From Azohydromonas australica DSM 1124 (GTDB taxonomy: Bacteria; Pseudomonadota; Gammaproteobacteria; Burkholderiales; Burkholderiaceae_C): 64,000 bases of DNA. Of this stretch, positions 52,965 to 63,652 are shown piece by piece (within the stretch, counting starts at the first letter, position 1; every line of letters begins with the position of its first letter). The stretch covers positions 41,211-105,210 of the forward strand of contig NZ_KE387213.1 in the NCBI RefSeq assembly GCF_000430725.1. The letters are read 5' to 3'. A program made the translations under genes and the position numbers. The notes under the pieces are model-generated. The model was not told the DNA's origin, searched no databases, and worked only from the letters and a program-made list of their open reading frames with translations.

Positions 52965-54939
52965 CGTCACCCGCCCCCGCCGTGCTCACGGCTTTGAAAT
53001 CCTTCCAGCTGCCTTTGCGCAGATGCACCAGCAGCAGCGAGATCGCGGCCGGCGTGATGCCGGAAATGCGTGACGCCTGCCCCAGCGTGGCCGGCCGGTG
53101 CTTGTCCAGCTTCTGCCGCACTTCGAAGGAAAGCGCCGTGATCTCGGAATAATCCAGGTCCTCGGGCAACGGCAGCTTCTCGTACTGCGCCGCGCGCTGG
53201 ACCTCCTCCTGCTGCTTGTCGATGTAGCCGGCGTATTTGACGCCAATTTCCACCTGCTCGATGACGGCATCGGCCAGCTCGACACCCAGCTCGGCGTGCA
53301 GTGTTTCACGTGAAACAGGCGCATCTTCACTGGCCCGAGCTTGCTTCACCAGCGCATCGACCGCTGTAACCTTGTCCCAGTCCACACCGGGCCGGCGCAG
53401 CAGGTCGATCAACGGGTACTCGCGCTCGATCGCCTTGCCCAGCAGTGGCTCGGCCTGCTCCGCTGTCAGCCAGCGCGGCTGCACCCAGGTTTGCCGCAGC
53501 CGCTGTGTTTCACGTGAAACAGCGTCGCGCTTGCGGTTGAAGGCGTCCCAGCGCGCGTCGTCCACCAAGCCCAGACGCCGCCCGTCCTCCGTCAAGCGCA
53601 GGTCGGCATTGTCTTCGCGCAACTGCAACCGGAATTCGGCGCGGCTCGTGAACATGCGGTAAGGCTCGCTCACGCCACGGGTGATGAGGTCGTCCACCAG
53701 AACACCCAGGTAGGCCTGGTCGCGCCCCGGTAGCCAGGGCTCCTTGCCCTGCGCCTGCAGCGCGGCATTGAGGCCGGCAAACAGGCCTTGCGCCGCCGCT
53801 TCCTCGTAGCCCGTGGTGCCGTTGATCTGTCCGGCGAAGTACAGGCCCTTGATGGCGCGCGTCTCGAAGCTGGCCGAGAGTTCGCGCGGATCGAAGTAGT
53901 CGTACTCGATGGCGTAGCCCGGGCGCAGGATGTGCGCGTTCTCCAGCCCCGGCATGGAGCGCACCGCCGCCAGCTGGATGTCAAAGGGCAGCGAGGTGGA
54001 AATGCCGTTGGGATAGAACTCGTTCGTGGTCAGCCCTTCCGGCTCCAGGAAGATCTGGTGCGAGTCCTTGTCCGCGAAGCGGTTGATCTTGTCCTCGATG
54101 CTGGGGCAATAGCGCGGCCCCACGCCTTCGATGACACCGGTGAACATCGGGCTGCGGTCGAAGCCGCTGCGGATGATGTCGTGCGTCTGCTGGTTGGTGT
54201 GCGTGATCCAGCACGGCAACTGGCGCGGATGCTGCGAGGCATGGCCCATGAAGCTGAACACCGGCACCGGGTCCAGGTCGCCGGGCTGCTCGGTGAGCTT
54301 GGAGAAGTCGATGCTGCGCCCGTCGATGCGCGGTGGCGTGCCGGTCTTGAGGCGACCCTGTGGTAGCTTGAGTTCCTTGAGCCGCGCCGACAGGCTCACC
54401 GCCGGTGGATCGCCGGCACGCCCGGCGCTGTAGTTCTGCAGCCCGACGTGGACCTTGCCGTCCAGGAAGGTACCCGCCGTGAGCACCACCGTCCGGGCGC
54501 GGAAGCGCAGGCCGATCTGCGTCACGGCACCCACCACGCGGTCACCCTCGACCATCAGGTCGTCCACCGCCTGCTGGAACAGCCACAGGTTGGGCTGGTT
54601 CTCCAGGCGGCGGCGGATGGCGGCCTTGTAGAGAATGCGGTCGGCCTGGGCGCGCGTGGCCCGCACCGCCGGGCCCTTGCTGGCGTTGAGAATGCGGAAC
54701 TGGATGCCCCCCTCGTCGGTGGCGGCGGCCATAGCGCCGCCCAGGGCGTCCACTTCCTTGACCAGATGGCCCTTGCCGATCCCGCCGATTGACGGGTTGC
54801 AGCTCATCTGGCCGAGCGTTTCGATGTTGTGGGTCAGCAGCAGCGTCCGGCAGCCCATGCGGGCTGCGGCCAGCGCCGCCTCGGTGCCGGCATGGCCACC
54901 GCCGACCACGATGACCTCGAATTCCTGGGGATGCAGCAC
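52951..54939 (-). CDS. mnmG: tRNA uridine-5-carboxymethylaminomethyl modification enzyme MnmG (GidA)
   Basis: A 662-residue FAD enzyme that with MnmE places cmnm5 on the wobble uridine of certain tRNAs. The FAD Rossmann loop VIVVGGGHAGTEAALAAARMG begins at residue 9. NPSIGGIGKGHLVKEVDALGG, KGPAVRATRAQADR, LTAGTFL, RLKTGTPPRI and YCPSIEDKI are all conserved. Two perfect parS sites fall in its 3' third, where they encode VSRET segments. It is the first gene of the mnmG-rsmG-LysE-parA run. Confidence 0.98.
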   Translation of the reverse strand: MLHPQEFEVIVVGGGHAGTEAALAAARMGCRTLLLTHNIETLGQMSCNPSIGGIGKGHLVKEVDALGGAMAAATDEGGIQFRILNASKGPAVRATRAQADRILYKAAIRRRLENQPNLWLFQQAVDDLMVEGDRVVGAVTQIGLRFRARTVVLTAGTFLDGKVHVGLQNYSAGRAGDPPAVSLSARLKELKLPQGRLKTGTPPRIDGRSIDFSKLTEQPGDLDPVPVFSFMGHASQHPRQLPCWITHTNQQTHDIIRSGFDRSPMFTGVIEGVGPRYCPSIEDKINRFADKDSHQIFLEPEGLTTNEFYPNGISTSLPFDIQLAAVRSMPGLENAHILRPGYAIEYDYFDPRELSASFETRAIKGLYFAGQINGTTGYEEAAAQGLFAGLNAALQAQGKEPWLPGRDQAYLGVLVDDLITRGVSEPYRMFTSRAEFRLQLREDNADLRLTEDGRRLGLVDDARWDAFNRKRDAVSRETQRLRQTWVQPRWLTAEQAEPLLGKAIEREYPLIDLLRRPGVDWDKVTAVDALVKQARASEDAPVSRETLHAELGVELADAVIEQVEIGVKYAGYIDKQQEEVQRAAQYEKLPLPEDLDYSEITALSFEVRQKLDKHRPATLGQASRISGITPAAISLLLVHLRKGSWKDFKAVSTAGAGDDVAL
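53302..53317. promoter_or_regulatory. parS centromere site 1 (inside mnmG)
   Basis: TGTTTCACGTGAAACA, a perfect 16-bp palindrome identical to the consensus parS recognised by chromosomal ParB proteins. It lies within the mnmG coding sequence, about 4.1 kb from parB. Confidence 0.95.
53506..53521. promoter_or_regulatory. parS centromere site 2 (inside mnmG)
   Basis: A second perfect TGTTTCACGTGAAACA, 204 bases from the first (centre to centre) and in the same reading phase of mnmG. Paired parS sites near parAB are typical nucleation points of the partition complex. Confidence 0.95.
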
Positions 54940-54993
54940 GGCGCGCGCACCGCCGCTGGTGCGACGGCGTCCTGAAGTGGCAAACCCACGATT

Positions 54994-55200
54994 TTAAGGT
55001 TGCGGGGCGGCCTCCCCGGGTGCGGGGGCATGGGCAAAGTGCCGCTCCCAGGCCCGATCGAAAAAGTAATGGGCCACCATGTTCACTAACGGCTCCACCA
55101 GCGTCACCGCGCCGGCCACTGTCACGCTGCCCGAGAGCGCATAGCTGACGCCAAAGGCCGTGCACACGTGCATCACACCGAAAGCTGCCGTCTTGGCCAT
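54994..55200 (-). CDS. DUF2061 family small membrane protein
   Basis: A 68-residue protein starting MAKTAAFGVMHVCTAFGVSY with two hydrophobic helices (FGVMHVCTAFGVSYALSG and AGAVTLVEPLVNMVAHYFF) and a basic/aromatic end FFDRAWERHF. The VEPLVNMVAHYFFDRAWER segment matches DUF2061 inner-membrane proteins, of unknown function. Longer frames upstream have no homology. It is on the minus strand between mnmG and the Cache-type sensor. Confidence 0.8.
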   Translation of the reverse strand: MAKTAAFGVMHVCTAFGVSYALSGSVTVAGAVTLVEPLVNMVAHYFFDRAWERHFAHAPAPGEAAPQP

Positions 55201-55370
55201 GATGGGTTTCCTCGCCAAATGAGAATGATTCCTGACAACATGGTGCCGTCCGCGGCCGGCGCAGACCAATGGATAAGGCTTATGGCAGCGATGGTCTGGG
55301 CCTTCGGTGCCGCAAACCTTTGCCGTTTGCGGTGTGGCACCCGGCACGATGCCTCGACGAATGCGCCGGC

Positions 55371-56264
55371 TCAGGCCGATGCCGGTCGCTGTGCCGCCGC
55401 CCGGCGCCGTTGCCAGCGCCGCGACAGCACCACCGCGGCAGTGGTGAGCATCAGCAGCGCGGCGCTGCCGATGGCGGCGCGGCGCCGCACGGCCTTCTGC
55501 TCGGCCTGCACGCCGCGCAGCGCGGCAGCCTCGTCCACGGCGGCCAGGGCCAGCAGCGGGGTGCTGCCGGCGCGCTGCCAGCCCAGGATGCGGCGTCCCT
55601 CCTCCGGTGGCCAAGCCTGGCTCAGCACCTCGCCGGCACGCGGCGCGCGCTCGAACAGCGGCATCACCGGGAAAGGCAGCGGCTCCACCAGCCCGTCGCT
55701 GCGTGCCACGGCCACGCCGTCGGCACGCACCAGCAGCAGCAGGTCGCCGCGCGAAGGCTGAAGCCGCCGCAACAAGCCGGTAAGGTAACCAGGTGAAAGC
55801 GTGAGCAGCACCTGGCCCTGGCTCTGGCCCGGCAGCGGCCGCACGAAACTCACGGCGCCCGCCACGGGCTGGCGCGCCGGTGCCCCGATGGACAGGCCAT
55901 TGCCCGGCGTCGGCAGGCCGTCGATCACCACCCGCACCACGCTGCCGTCCAGCGACTGCAATTGCCCCTTGCCATTGAGCACGCCGAGCTGCAGCACCGC
56001 GCCGGGCGGATAAGGCGGCGGCGGTACCGGTTGGCGTTCACTCCACTGCGCTCCCACCGTGGAAAGCACGAAATCCGCCGATTGCACCAGCGTCTCGGCC
56101 TGCAGGGCCAGCGTGTCGGCCAGGTGCACGGCACGTGCCGCCGCGTTGGCCAGCGCGCGCTCACGCGCCTGCTCCTGCGTGTGGAGCAGCTGGGTCCAGT
56201 AGCCGGCGCACGCCAGCACGGCGGCAGCGGGCAAGGACCAGGGGAGCAGGCGGCGGGCTTGCAT
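55371..56264 (-). CDS. Membrane-anchored Cache-type sensor without output domain
   Basis: A 297-residue protein: a short cytoplasmic N-terminus, TM1 at about 8-25, a periplasmic domain at 30-258, TM2 at about 263-281, and a basic tail of 16 residues ending the protein. The periplasmic part has the layout of a double-Cache sensor as found on GGDEF proteins and histidine kinases: a long first helix (QARERALANAAARAVHLADTLALQ), then AVSFVRPLPGQSQGQVLLTLSPGYLTGLL and ILGWQRAGSTPLLALAAVDE. No GGDEF, kinase or methyl-accepting domain follows. It may be a truncated receptor or work with a partner protein. Confidence 0.7.
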   Translation of the reverse strand: MQARRLLPWSLPAAAVLACAGYWTQLLHTQEQARERALANAAARAVHLADTLALQAETLVQSADFVLSTVGAQWSERQPVPPPPYPPGAVLQLGVLNGKGQLQSLDGSVVRVVIDGLPTPGNGLSIGAPARQPVAGAVSFVRPLPGQSQGQVLLTLSPGYLTGLLRRLQPSRGDLLLLVRADGVAVARSDGLVEPLPFPVMPLFERAPRAGEVLSQAWPPEEGRRILGWQRAGSTPLLALAAVDEAAALRGVQAEQKAVRRRAAIGSAALLMLTTAAVVLSRRWQRRRAAAQRPASA

Positions 56265-56448
56265 CGGAACGAAGGCGGCGGTGGCCGCTGCGCGAGAGCA
56301 GCGGCAAAAAGGCAGGGTGGCGATCGGGGCCGCAGTAGGGATTCAACGATGCTGCCAGCGCAGCATTGTCCGAAGCTGACAAGCAGCCCCGGCGCAGGGC
56401 CAAGCCTGACGTCGGACAATGCTGGGTTTTCCCAAGCGTCGGGTTTCC

Positions 56449-56703
56449 ATGGACTGCCGCCCCGGCTGCGGTGCCTGCTGCATCGCGCCTTCCATCTCCA
56501 GCCCCATTCCCGGCATGCCGCAAGGCAAGCCGGCCGGCGTGCGCTGCGTGCAGCTGTTGCCGGACCTGCGCTGCGCGATCTTCAACGACCCGCGCCGCCC
56601 GGCCGTGTGCGGCTCGCTGCAGCCTTCGGCCGAGCTGTGCACCGATTCGGCCGAGCAGGCGCTGCGCAACCTGCTGTGGCTGGAGCAGCAGACGGCGCCT
56701 TGA
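56449..56703 (+). CDS. YkgJ family cysteine-cluster protein
   Basis: An 84-residue protein starting MDCRPGCGACCIAPSISSPI; an ATG ten codons upstream is possible but less conserved. Cys residues at 3, 7, 10 and 11 form the CxxxCxxCC cluster, and further Cys occur in VRCVQLL, LRCAIF and VCGSLQ, the YkgJ/UPF0153 zinc- or iron-sulfur-binding pattern. The function is unknown. It converges on the glutaredoxin-like gene. Confidence 0.88.
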   Translation: MDCRPGCGACCIAPSISSPIPGMPQGKPAGVRCVQLLPDLRCAIFNDPRRPAVCGSLQPSAELCTDSAEQALRNLLWLEQQTAP

Positions 56704-56745
56704 AAAGACCAAGGGGGCTTTGCGCCCCTGCAACGGCGCGGCGGC

Positions 56746-57117
56746 TCAGCCTGCCTGCAGCAGCCGCTGCAGCTCGCCGCCGGCGATGAGCTTTTCCAGC
56801 TCCTGCGCGCCGCCCACGAGCTGGCCGCGCACGAACACCATGGGGAAGGTGGGCCAGCCCGTCCACATCTTGAGCGCGTTGCGCCGCCGCCACTGGCTGA
56901 AGTAGCTGCCGTAGTCGAGATCGAAGTGCGCGATGCCCGCGCGGTCCAGCGACCGGCGCGCGCGCTTGGGGAAGGGGTTCTGCGCCATGCCGACCACCAC
57001 CACCGGGTGCGCCGCCGCCGCGCGCTGCACCTCTTCCACGATGTCGGCATGCAGCGCGCTCACGCGCTGGCGGATGGCAGGGTGCAGACGCTCTTCTGCA
57101 AGGATGGGACGCGGCAT
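56746..57117 (-). CDS. Glutaredoxin-like protein lacking all cysteines
   Basis: A 123-residue protein with a monothiol-glutaredoxin-like fold: VVVVGMAQNPFPKRARRSL near 39-57, FDLDYGSYFSQWRRRNALKMW, WPTFPMVFVRGQLVGGAQEL at 88-107 with the cis-Pro (TFP) and glycine pair for glutathione. The active-site CPYC or CGFS is replaced by NPFP (47-50), and the sequence contains no cysteine at all. It therefore cannot do dithiol or monothiol exchange; it may bind glutathione or a partner protein. Similar cysteine-free members appear to occur in other Comamonadaceae. Confidence 0.85.
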   Translation of the reverse strand: MPRPILAEERLHPAIRQRVSALHADIVEEVQRAAAAHPVVVVGMAQNPFPKRARRSLDRAGIAHFDLDYGSYFSQWRRRNALKMWTGWPTFPMVFVRGQLVGGAQELEKLIAGGELQRLLQAG

Positions 57118-57190
57118 TGAAGATGCTCTGGGGGCAGGAAGCCAGGACAGCGGCTATCGTACGTGACCCCCCTCGAATGAAGGAGACCCG

Positions 57191-57799
57191 ATGAAGCTTT
57201 ACTACAGCCCCGGTGCCTGCTCGCTCAGCCCGCACATCGTGCTGCACGAGGCCGGCCTGCCGTGCGAGCTGGTGCTGGCCAGCACCAAGACGCACAAGCT
57301 GCAGGACGGGACCGACTACTACACCCTCAACCCCAAGGGCTCCGTGCCGCTGCTGGAGCTCGACAGCGGCGAGCGCCTCACCGAAGGCCCGGCCATCGTG
57401 CAGTACCTGGCCGACCAGGTGCCGGACCGCAAGCTCGCGCCGGCCTTTGGCACCATGGCGCGCTACCGGCTGATGGAGTGGCTCAACTTCATCACCAGCG
57501 AGCTGCACAAGAGCTTCGGCGCCTTCTTCACGCCCGGCATGCCCGACGACGCCAAGGCGCTGTACCGCAACCGCCTGCGCCAGCGCCTGCAGTACGTGGA
57601 CCAGCAGCTGGCCGGCAAGTCCTACCTGATGGGCGACGACTTCACGGTGGCCGACGCCTACCTGTTCACCGTCAGCAACTGGACCGTGCCCACGCAGGTG
57701 GACATCTCCGACCTCGCCAACCTGCAGGCCTTCCGCGAACGCATGCTGGCGCGGCCCAGCGTGCAGGCGGCGATGAAGCACGAGGGGTTGATCAAGTAA
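57191..57799 (+). CDS. Glutathione S-transferase (beta class-like)
   Basis: A 202-residue GST. The thioredoxin-like N-terminus MKLYYSPGACSLSPHIVLHEAG carries Cys10 in the beta-class position, followed by NPKGSVPLLELDSGERLTEGPAIVQYLADQ with the cis-Pro and the Glu/Ser glutathione contact, then an all-helical domain with FTVADAYLFTV. AAGGAG precedes the ATG. Role in detoxification or redox homeostasis is assumed; the electrophile is unknown. It converges on yejF. Confidence 0.93.
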   Translation: MKLYYSPGACSLSPHIVLHEAGLPCELVLASTKTHKLQDGTDYYTLNPKGSVPLLELDSGERLTEGPAIVQYLADQVPDRKLAPAFGTMARYRLMEWLNFITSELHKSFGAFFTPGMPDDAKALYRNRLRQRLQYVDQQLAGKSYLMGDDFTVADAYLFTVSNWTVPTQVDISDLANLQAFRERMLARPSVQAAMKHEGLIK

Positions 57800-57844
57800 C
57801 TCCCCGCCGCCGCGGCAGCCAAGGCCCGGCGACCTTTTCTGGCC

Positions 57845-59454
<1,610 letters not shown>

Positions 59455-59458
<4 letters not shown>

Positions 59459-60630
59459 GACTTGCGGGTGTCGAAGGCGTCGCGCAGCGCGTCACCGATG
59501 AAGGTCAGCAAGAGCATCGTGATCACGAGCAAGGTGAAGGTCGGGACGATGATCCACCAGGCGTCGAGGTTGGCCTTGCCCTGGTTGAGCAGTTCGCCCA
59601 GCGAGGGCACCGTCGGCGGCACGCCCAGGCCCAGGAAGTCCAGCGAGGTCAGCGACAGGATCGCCGCGCTCATGCGGAAGGGCAGAAACGTGATCACCGG
59701 CGTGAGCGAGTTGGGCAGCACGTGGCGGAAGATGATCTGGCGGTTCGACAGCCCCAGCGCCCGCGCCGCCTTCACGAAGTCCAGCGAGCGGTTGCGCAGG
59801 AACTCCGCGCGCACGTAGTCCGACAGCCCCATCCAGCCCCACAGCGACAGCAGGATCAGCAGCAGCAGGAGGGACGGCTCGAAGATGGACGCGAAGATGA
59901 TCAGCAGGTACAGCTCCGGCACCGCGCCCCAGACCTCGATGATGCGTTGCAGCGTCAGGTCCAGCTTGCCGCCGAAGTAGCCCTGCAGCGCGCCGGCCAG
60001 GATGCCCAGCACCGTGCCCACCGCCGTGAGCGCCAGCGCGAACCAGATGCTCACCCTAAAGCCGTAGAGCAGCCGCGCCAGCATGTCGCGGCCCTGGCTG
60101 TCGGTACCCAGCACGTTGCGCGCGCTCGGCGGCGCCGGGTCGGGCTCCTTGGAGAAGTAGTCGGTGGAGATGGCCGAGTGCGGGTTGGGCGCGCGCAGCC
60201 GCCAGTTGCCGGGCTTGTCGAACTGCGCGGTGATGAGCGGGTCCTTCCAGTCCGTGGGCGTGGCGAAGTCGCCGCCCAGCGCCGTCTCCGGCGGGTTGCT
60301 CAGCACGGGGAAGAACCAGCGCCCCTCGTAGCGCGCCACCAGCGGCCGGTCGTTGCTCACGACCTCGGCCAGGGTGGAGAACAGCAGCATCGCCAGGAAG
60401 AGCCACAGCGACAGATAGCCCAGGCGGTTGCGCCTGAAACGGGCCCAGGCGCGCTGGTTGGGCGAGCGGGGCTCGCCCGCGCCTGCGCCCGCTGCGGTGG
60501 CGACGGCTTCGGCCGTGGCGCCGGCCGGCGGCGCCGCCATCAGGTCCACGGGACGGTCGCTGCCCTGGGCAGCGGCGGGGGTGGCGGGGCCGCGGTCGGA
60601 GACGCCGGGCACGATCGGTTGAGAACTCAT
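59455..60630 (-). CDS. yejE: Peptide ABC transporter permease YejE-like
   Basis: A 391-residue permease of the DppC/OppC type. A long Ala/Pro-rich N-terminal tail (about 50 residues) precedes NQRAWARFRRNRLGYLSLWLFLAMLLF. The periplasmic segment FPVLSNPPETALGGDF is characteristic of YejE. The inner-membrane domain has LGTDSQGRDMLARLLYGFR and the EAA coupling loop near FVKAARALGLSNRQIIFRHVLPN. It lies 10 bases after yejB and overlaps yejF. Confidence 0.95.
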
Positions 60631-60640
60631 GCCGTGCGCC

Positions 60641-61678
60641 TCACTTGCCCACGCTGCCGAACTGCACGCGCGGATCGACCACCACGTACAGCAGGTCCGA
60701 GACCAGCTTCACCACCAGGCCGATCAGCGTGAAGAGGTAGAGCGAGCCCAGCACGACCGGGTAGTCACGCCGCACCACGGACTCGTAGGCCAGCAGCCCC
60801 AGGCCGTCGAGCGAGAACAGCGTCTCGATCAGCACCGAGCCGGCGAAGAAGGCGCCGATGAAGGCCGCCGGGAAGCCCGTCACCAGCGGGATCAGTGCGT
60901 TGCGGAAGATGTGCTTGTAGAGCACGCGCCGCTGCGACAGCCCCTTGGCGCGCGCCACCAGCACGTACTGCTTGCGCATCTCCTCGACGAAGGTGTTCTT
61001 GGTCAGCATGGTCATGACGGCGAAGCTGCCGATCACCAGGCAGATCAGCGGCAGCGTCAGGTGCCAGAAGTAGTCGGCGATGCGCGCCGGCCAGCTCAGG
61101 GTGTCCCAGTCGTCGGAGGTCAGCCCGCGCAGCGGGAACCATTCGAGGAAGGTGCCGCCGGCAAACAGCACGATCAGCAGCACGCCCAGCACGAAGCCGG
61201 GGATGGCGTAGCCGACCAGCACCACCAGCGTGGTCAGCGCGTCGAAGCGCGTGCCCTCGCGCACCGCCTTGGCCACGCCCAGCGGGATGGAGACCAGGTA
61301 GGAGATGAAGAAGGTCCACACCCCCAGCGAGATCGACACCGGCAGCTTCTCCTTGATGAGCGTCCACACGTCCTTGTTCTGCAGGAAGCTCTTGCCCAGG
61401 TCGAAGCGCGCGAACTGGCCCAGCATCTCGAAGTAGCGCACGTGCGCGGGCTTGTCGAAGCCGTAGAGCTTCTTCAGCTCGGCCAGTTGCTTGGCGTCGC
61501 TGTCGCGCCCGGCCTTGTACACGTCGCTGTCGCCGCCCTTCTGGCTGGCGCGCGCCTCGGCCAGCAGCTGCTCCACCGGCCCGCCGGGCACGAACTGGAT
61601 CACGACGAAGGTGATGGTCAGCGCCCCCAGCAGCGTGGGAATCATCAGCAGCAGCCGCTTGAAGATGTAGCCAAGCAT
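60641..61678 (-). CDS. yejB: Peptide ABC transporter permease YejB-like
   Basis: A 345-residue DppB/OppB-type permease. The N-terminus MLGYIFKRLLLMIPTLLGALTITFVVIQFVPGGPVEQLL is standard. A long cytoplasmic or periplasmic insert (about residues 40-85) is typical of YejB. The EAA loop reads MRKQYVLVARAKGLSQRRVLYKHIFRNALIPLV, and the C-terminal pore helices contain LIETLFSLDGLGLLAYESVVRRDYPVVLG. It begins directly after the yejA stop with no spacing, implying coupled translation. Confidence 0.96.
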   Translation of the reverse strand: MLGYIFKRLLLMIPTLLGALTITFVVIQFVPGGPVEQLLAEARASQKGGDSDVYKAGRDSDAKQLAELKKLYGFDKPAHVRYFEMLGQFARFDLGKSFLQNKDVWTLIKEKLPVSISLGVWTFFISYLVSIPLGVAKAVREGTRFDALTTLVVLVGYAIPGFVLGVLLIVLFAGGTFLEWFPLRGLTSDDWDTLSWPARIADYFWHLTLPLICLVIGSFAVMTMLTKNTFVEEMRKQYVLVARAKGLSQRRVLYKHIFRNALIPLVTGFPAAFIGAFFAGSVLIETLFSLDGLGLLAYESVVRRDYPVVLGSLYLFTLIGLVVKLVSDLLYVVVDPRVQFGSVGK

Positions 61679-63652
61679 TCAGGCCTCTCCCTTTTTCCAC
61701 CAGCACATGATCGGCCAGGCGCTGTGGTCGCCCGAGGTGTCGATGCCAAAGTACAGCGGCGTCTTCTGCGGGATGCCGAAGCGGTTCCAGTACGAGGCGC
61801 GCTCGGCGGAGACGTACACGTCGGGCACCTGCCAGTGGTTCCACATCACCACGCGGTCCATGGCGCGGCAGCAGTCGCGCAGCTCGGCCAGCGTGCGCGC
61901 CCCGCCCATGACCTTGAGGATGTGGTCCAGCGCCGCGCTCTTGATGCCGCGGAAGTTGTCGTTGCCCTTCTCGTCCGCGGCCTGCGAGCCGTAGCTGGTG
62001 ATGTAGCCCGCGGCGTTGGGCAGCGAGAACTTGCCTTCGACGATGGTGATGACGTCGAAGTCGTAGTTCTCCAGCCGGTTGCGGTAGAGCGCGAAGTCGA
62101 CGTTGCGCTCCTTGAGCGTGATGCCCAGCTTCTCGCAGTTCTTCTGCCAGTCGGTGATGCGCCCGCCGGTCTCGCCGGGGTTCAGGTACTCCAGCTCCAG
62201 CGCCCGGCCCTGCGCGTTGCGCAGCCGGCCGTCGCCGTCGAGCTTCCAGCCCGCGTCTTCGAGCAGGCCGCGCGCCTTGAGCAGGTTGCGCCGCAGCGCC
62301 GCCGCGCCGCCGGCGGTGCTGGGCGGCCGGTACGCGGGGCCGAACACCTCCGGCGGCAGCTCCTTGCGGTAGGGCTCCAGCAGCTTGAGCTCGCCCGGCC
62401 CGGGCAGGCCCTCGGCCGCGAACTCCGAGTTGTTGAACACGCTGTACGCGCGCTTGAGCAGGCCGAAGCGGTTGATGCGCTCGAAGTCGTAGGCCAGCGC
62501 GATGGCCTCACGCACGCGCCGGTCCTGCAGCAGCTCGCGCCGGGTGTTGAACTGGTGGCTCTGCAGGCCCTGGCCGGTGGCGGTCTCGAAGCTCTTCTTG
62601 ACGATGCGCCCGTCGTCCCACTTCGGCCCCTTGTGCTGGCGCACCCAGGAGCGCGAGCTGTACTCCTTGTAGATGTCGTACTCGCCGGTCTTGAAGGCCT
62701 CGAAGGCCACCGTCGCGTCCTTGTACATGCGGTAGACCACGCGGTCGAAGTTGAACCAGCCGCGCCGCGCGGGGTGGTCCTTGGCCCAGTAGTCCGGGTT
62801 GCGCTGGAACTCGATGCGCCGCCCCATGTCCACCGCGGCGATGGTGCAGGGGCCGGTGGTGATGGGGTACTCCGTGACGATCTGGTCGAAGGGCTTCACC
62901 TTGCCGTCCGCCCCGGCGCCCCACTTGCGCGAGAACACCGGCAGCCCGCCGATCAGGAACAGCGTGTCGGTGCTCCGGTCCTTGACGCCGAAGCGCACCG
63001 TGCGCTCGTCGAGCACCGTCACCGGCCCGGCCGGCGCGTAGGCCTGCACCAGCGCCGGCGAGGCCTGCTTGCTGGTGAGCATGTCGAAGCTGTGCTTCAC
63101 GTCGGCCGCGGTCACCGGGTCGCCGTTCCAGAAGCGCGCCTTGGGATGCAGCCTGAAGGTGATGCTGGACTTGTCCGGCGCGATGAGAAAACGCTCGGCC
63201 AGCAGCCCGTACATGGTCTGCGGCTCGTCGTCCGAGGCCACGCACAGCCCTTCGAACATGAACAGCCCCACCCCCGCCGGCGCGTTGCCGCGCACGGTGA
63301 AGGGGTTGAACTTGTCGAAGCTGGTGCGCCGGTCCGGGTTGCGCAGCCGCAGCACGCCGCCCTTGGGCGCGTCCGGGTTGACGTACTCGAAATGCGTGTA
63401 GCCCTCGGGGTACTTGGGCTCGCCGAAGGTGGCCAGCGCGTGCACCCAGCGCCCGCCCTCGGCGGCAGGGGCGGCATCCGCCGGCGCGGCGGGTGCGGTT
63501 GCGGGACCGTTGGGCGCGGCGGGTGCCGCCTGCGCCCGGGACTGGGCGATGGCCGCCAGCGCCGGCCAGGCCGGCCACAGGCCGGTGGAAAGCAGCAGCG
63601 CCGCGGCGCGGCGCCGGTCACGCCGCGGTGCCGCGGCAGGCTTGTTTGGCAT
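61679..63652 (-). CDS. yejA: Peptide ABC transporter, extracellular solute-binding protein YejA-like
   Basis: A 657-residue family 5 solute-binding protein. The chosen start MPNKPAAAPRRDRRRAAALLL gives an export signal with an Arg-rich n-region (Tat or Sec), then an Ala/Pro-rich linker. The mature core begins HALATFGEPKYPEGYTHFEYVNPDAPKGG and continues LMFEGL-like FMFEGLCVASDDEP, KSSITFRLHPKARFWNGDPVTAADV, PDRRTSFDKFNPFT and IVEGKFSLPNAAGYITSYGS, typical of YejA. It would bind peptides for YejB/E/F. It is the first gene of the operon, divergent from the TerC gene. Confidence 0.95.
   Translation of the reverse strand: MPNKPAAAPRRDRRRAAALLLSTGLWPAWPALAAIAQSRAQAAPAAPNGPATAPAAPADAAPAAEGGRWVHALATFGEPKYPEGYTHFEYVNPDAPKGGVLRLRNPDRRTSFDKFNPFTVRGNAPAGVGLFMFEGLCVASDDEPQTMYGLLAERFLIAPDKSSITFRLHPKARFWNGDPVTAADVKHSFDMLTSKQASPALVQAYAPAGPVTVLDERTVRFGVKDRSTDTLFLIGGLPVFSRKWGAGADGKVKPFDQIVTEYPITTGPCTIAAVDMGRRIEFQRNPDYWAKDHPARRGWFNFDRVVYRMYKDATVAFEAFKTGEYDIYKEYSSRSWVRQHKGPKWDDGRIVKKSFETATGQGLQSHQFNTRRELLQDRRVREAIALAYDFERINRFGLLKRAYSVFNNSEFAAEGLPGPGELKLLEPYRKELPPEVFGPAYRPPSTAGGAAALRRNLLKARGLLEDAGWKLDGDGRLRNAQGRALELEYLNPGETGGRITDWQKNCEKLGITLKERNVDFALYRNRLENYDFDVITIVEGKFSLPNAAGYITSYGSQAADEKGNDNFRGIKSAALDHILKVMGGARTLAELRDCCRAMDRVVMWNHWQVPDVYVSAERASYWNRFGIPQKTPLYFGIDTSGDHSAWPIMCWWKKGEA

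Noticed and set aside
52943..52970. GTG at 52970 as rsmG start
   Set aside because: It adds residues overlapping mnmG without conservation; the ATGs at 52964 or 52943 are more plausible.
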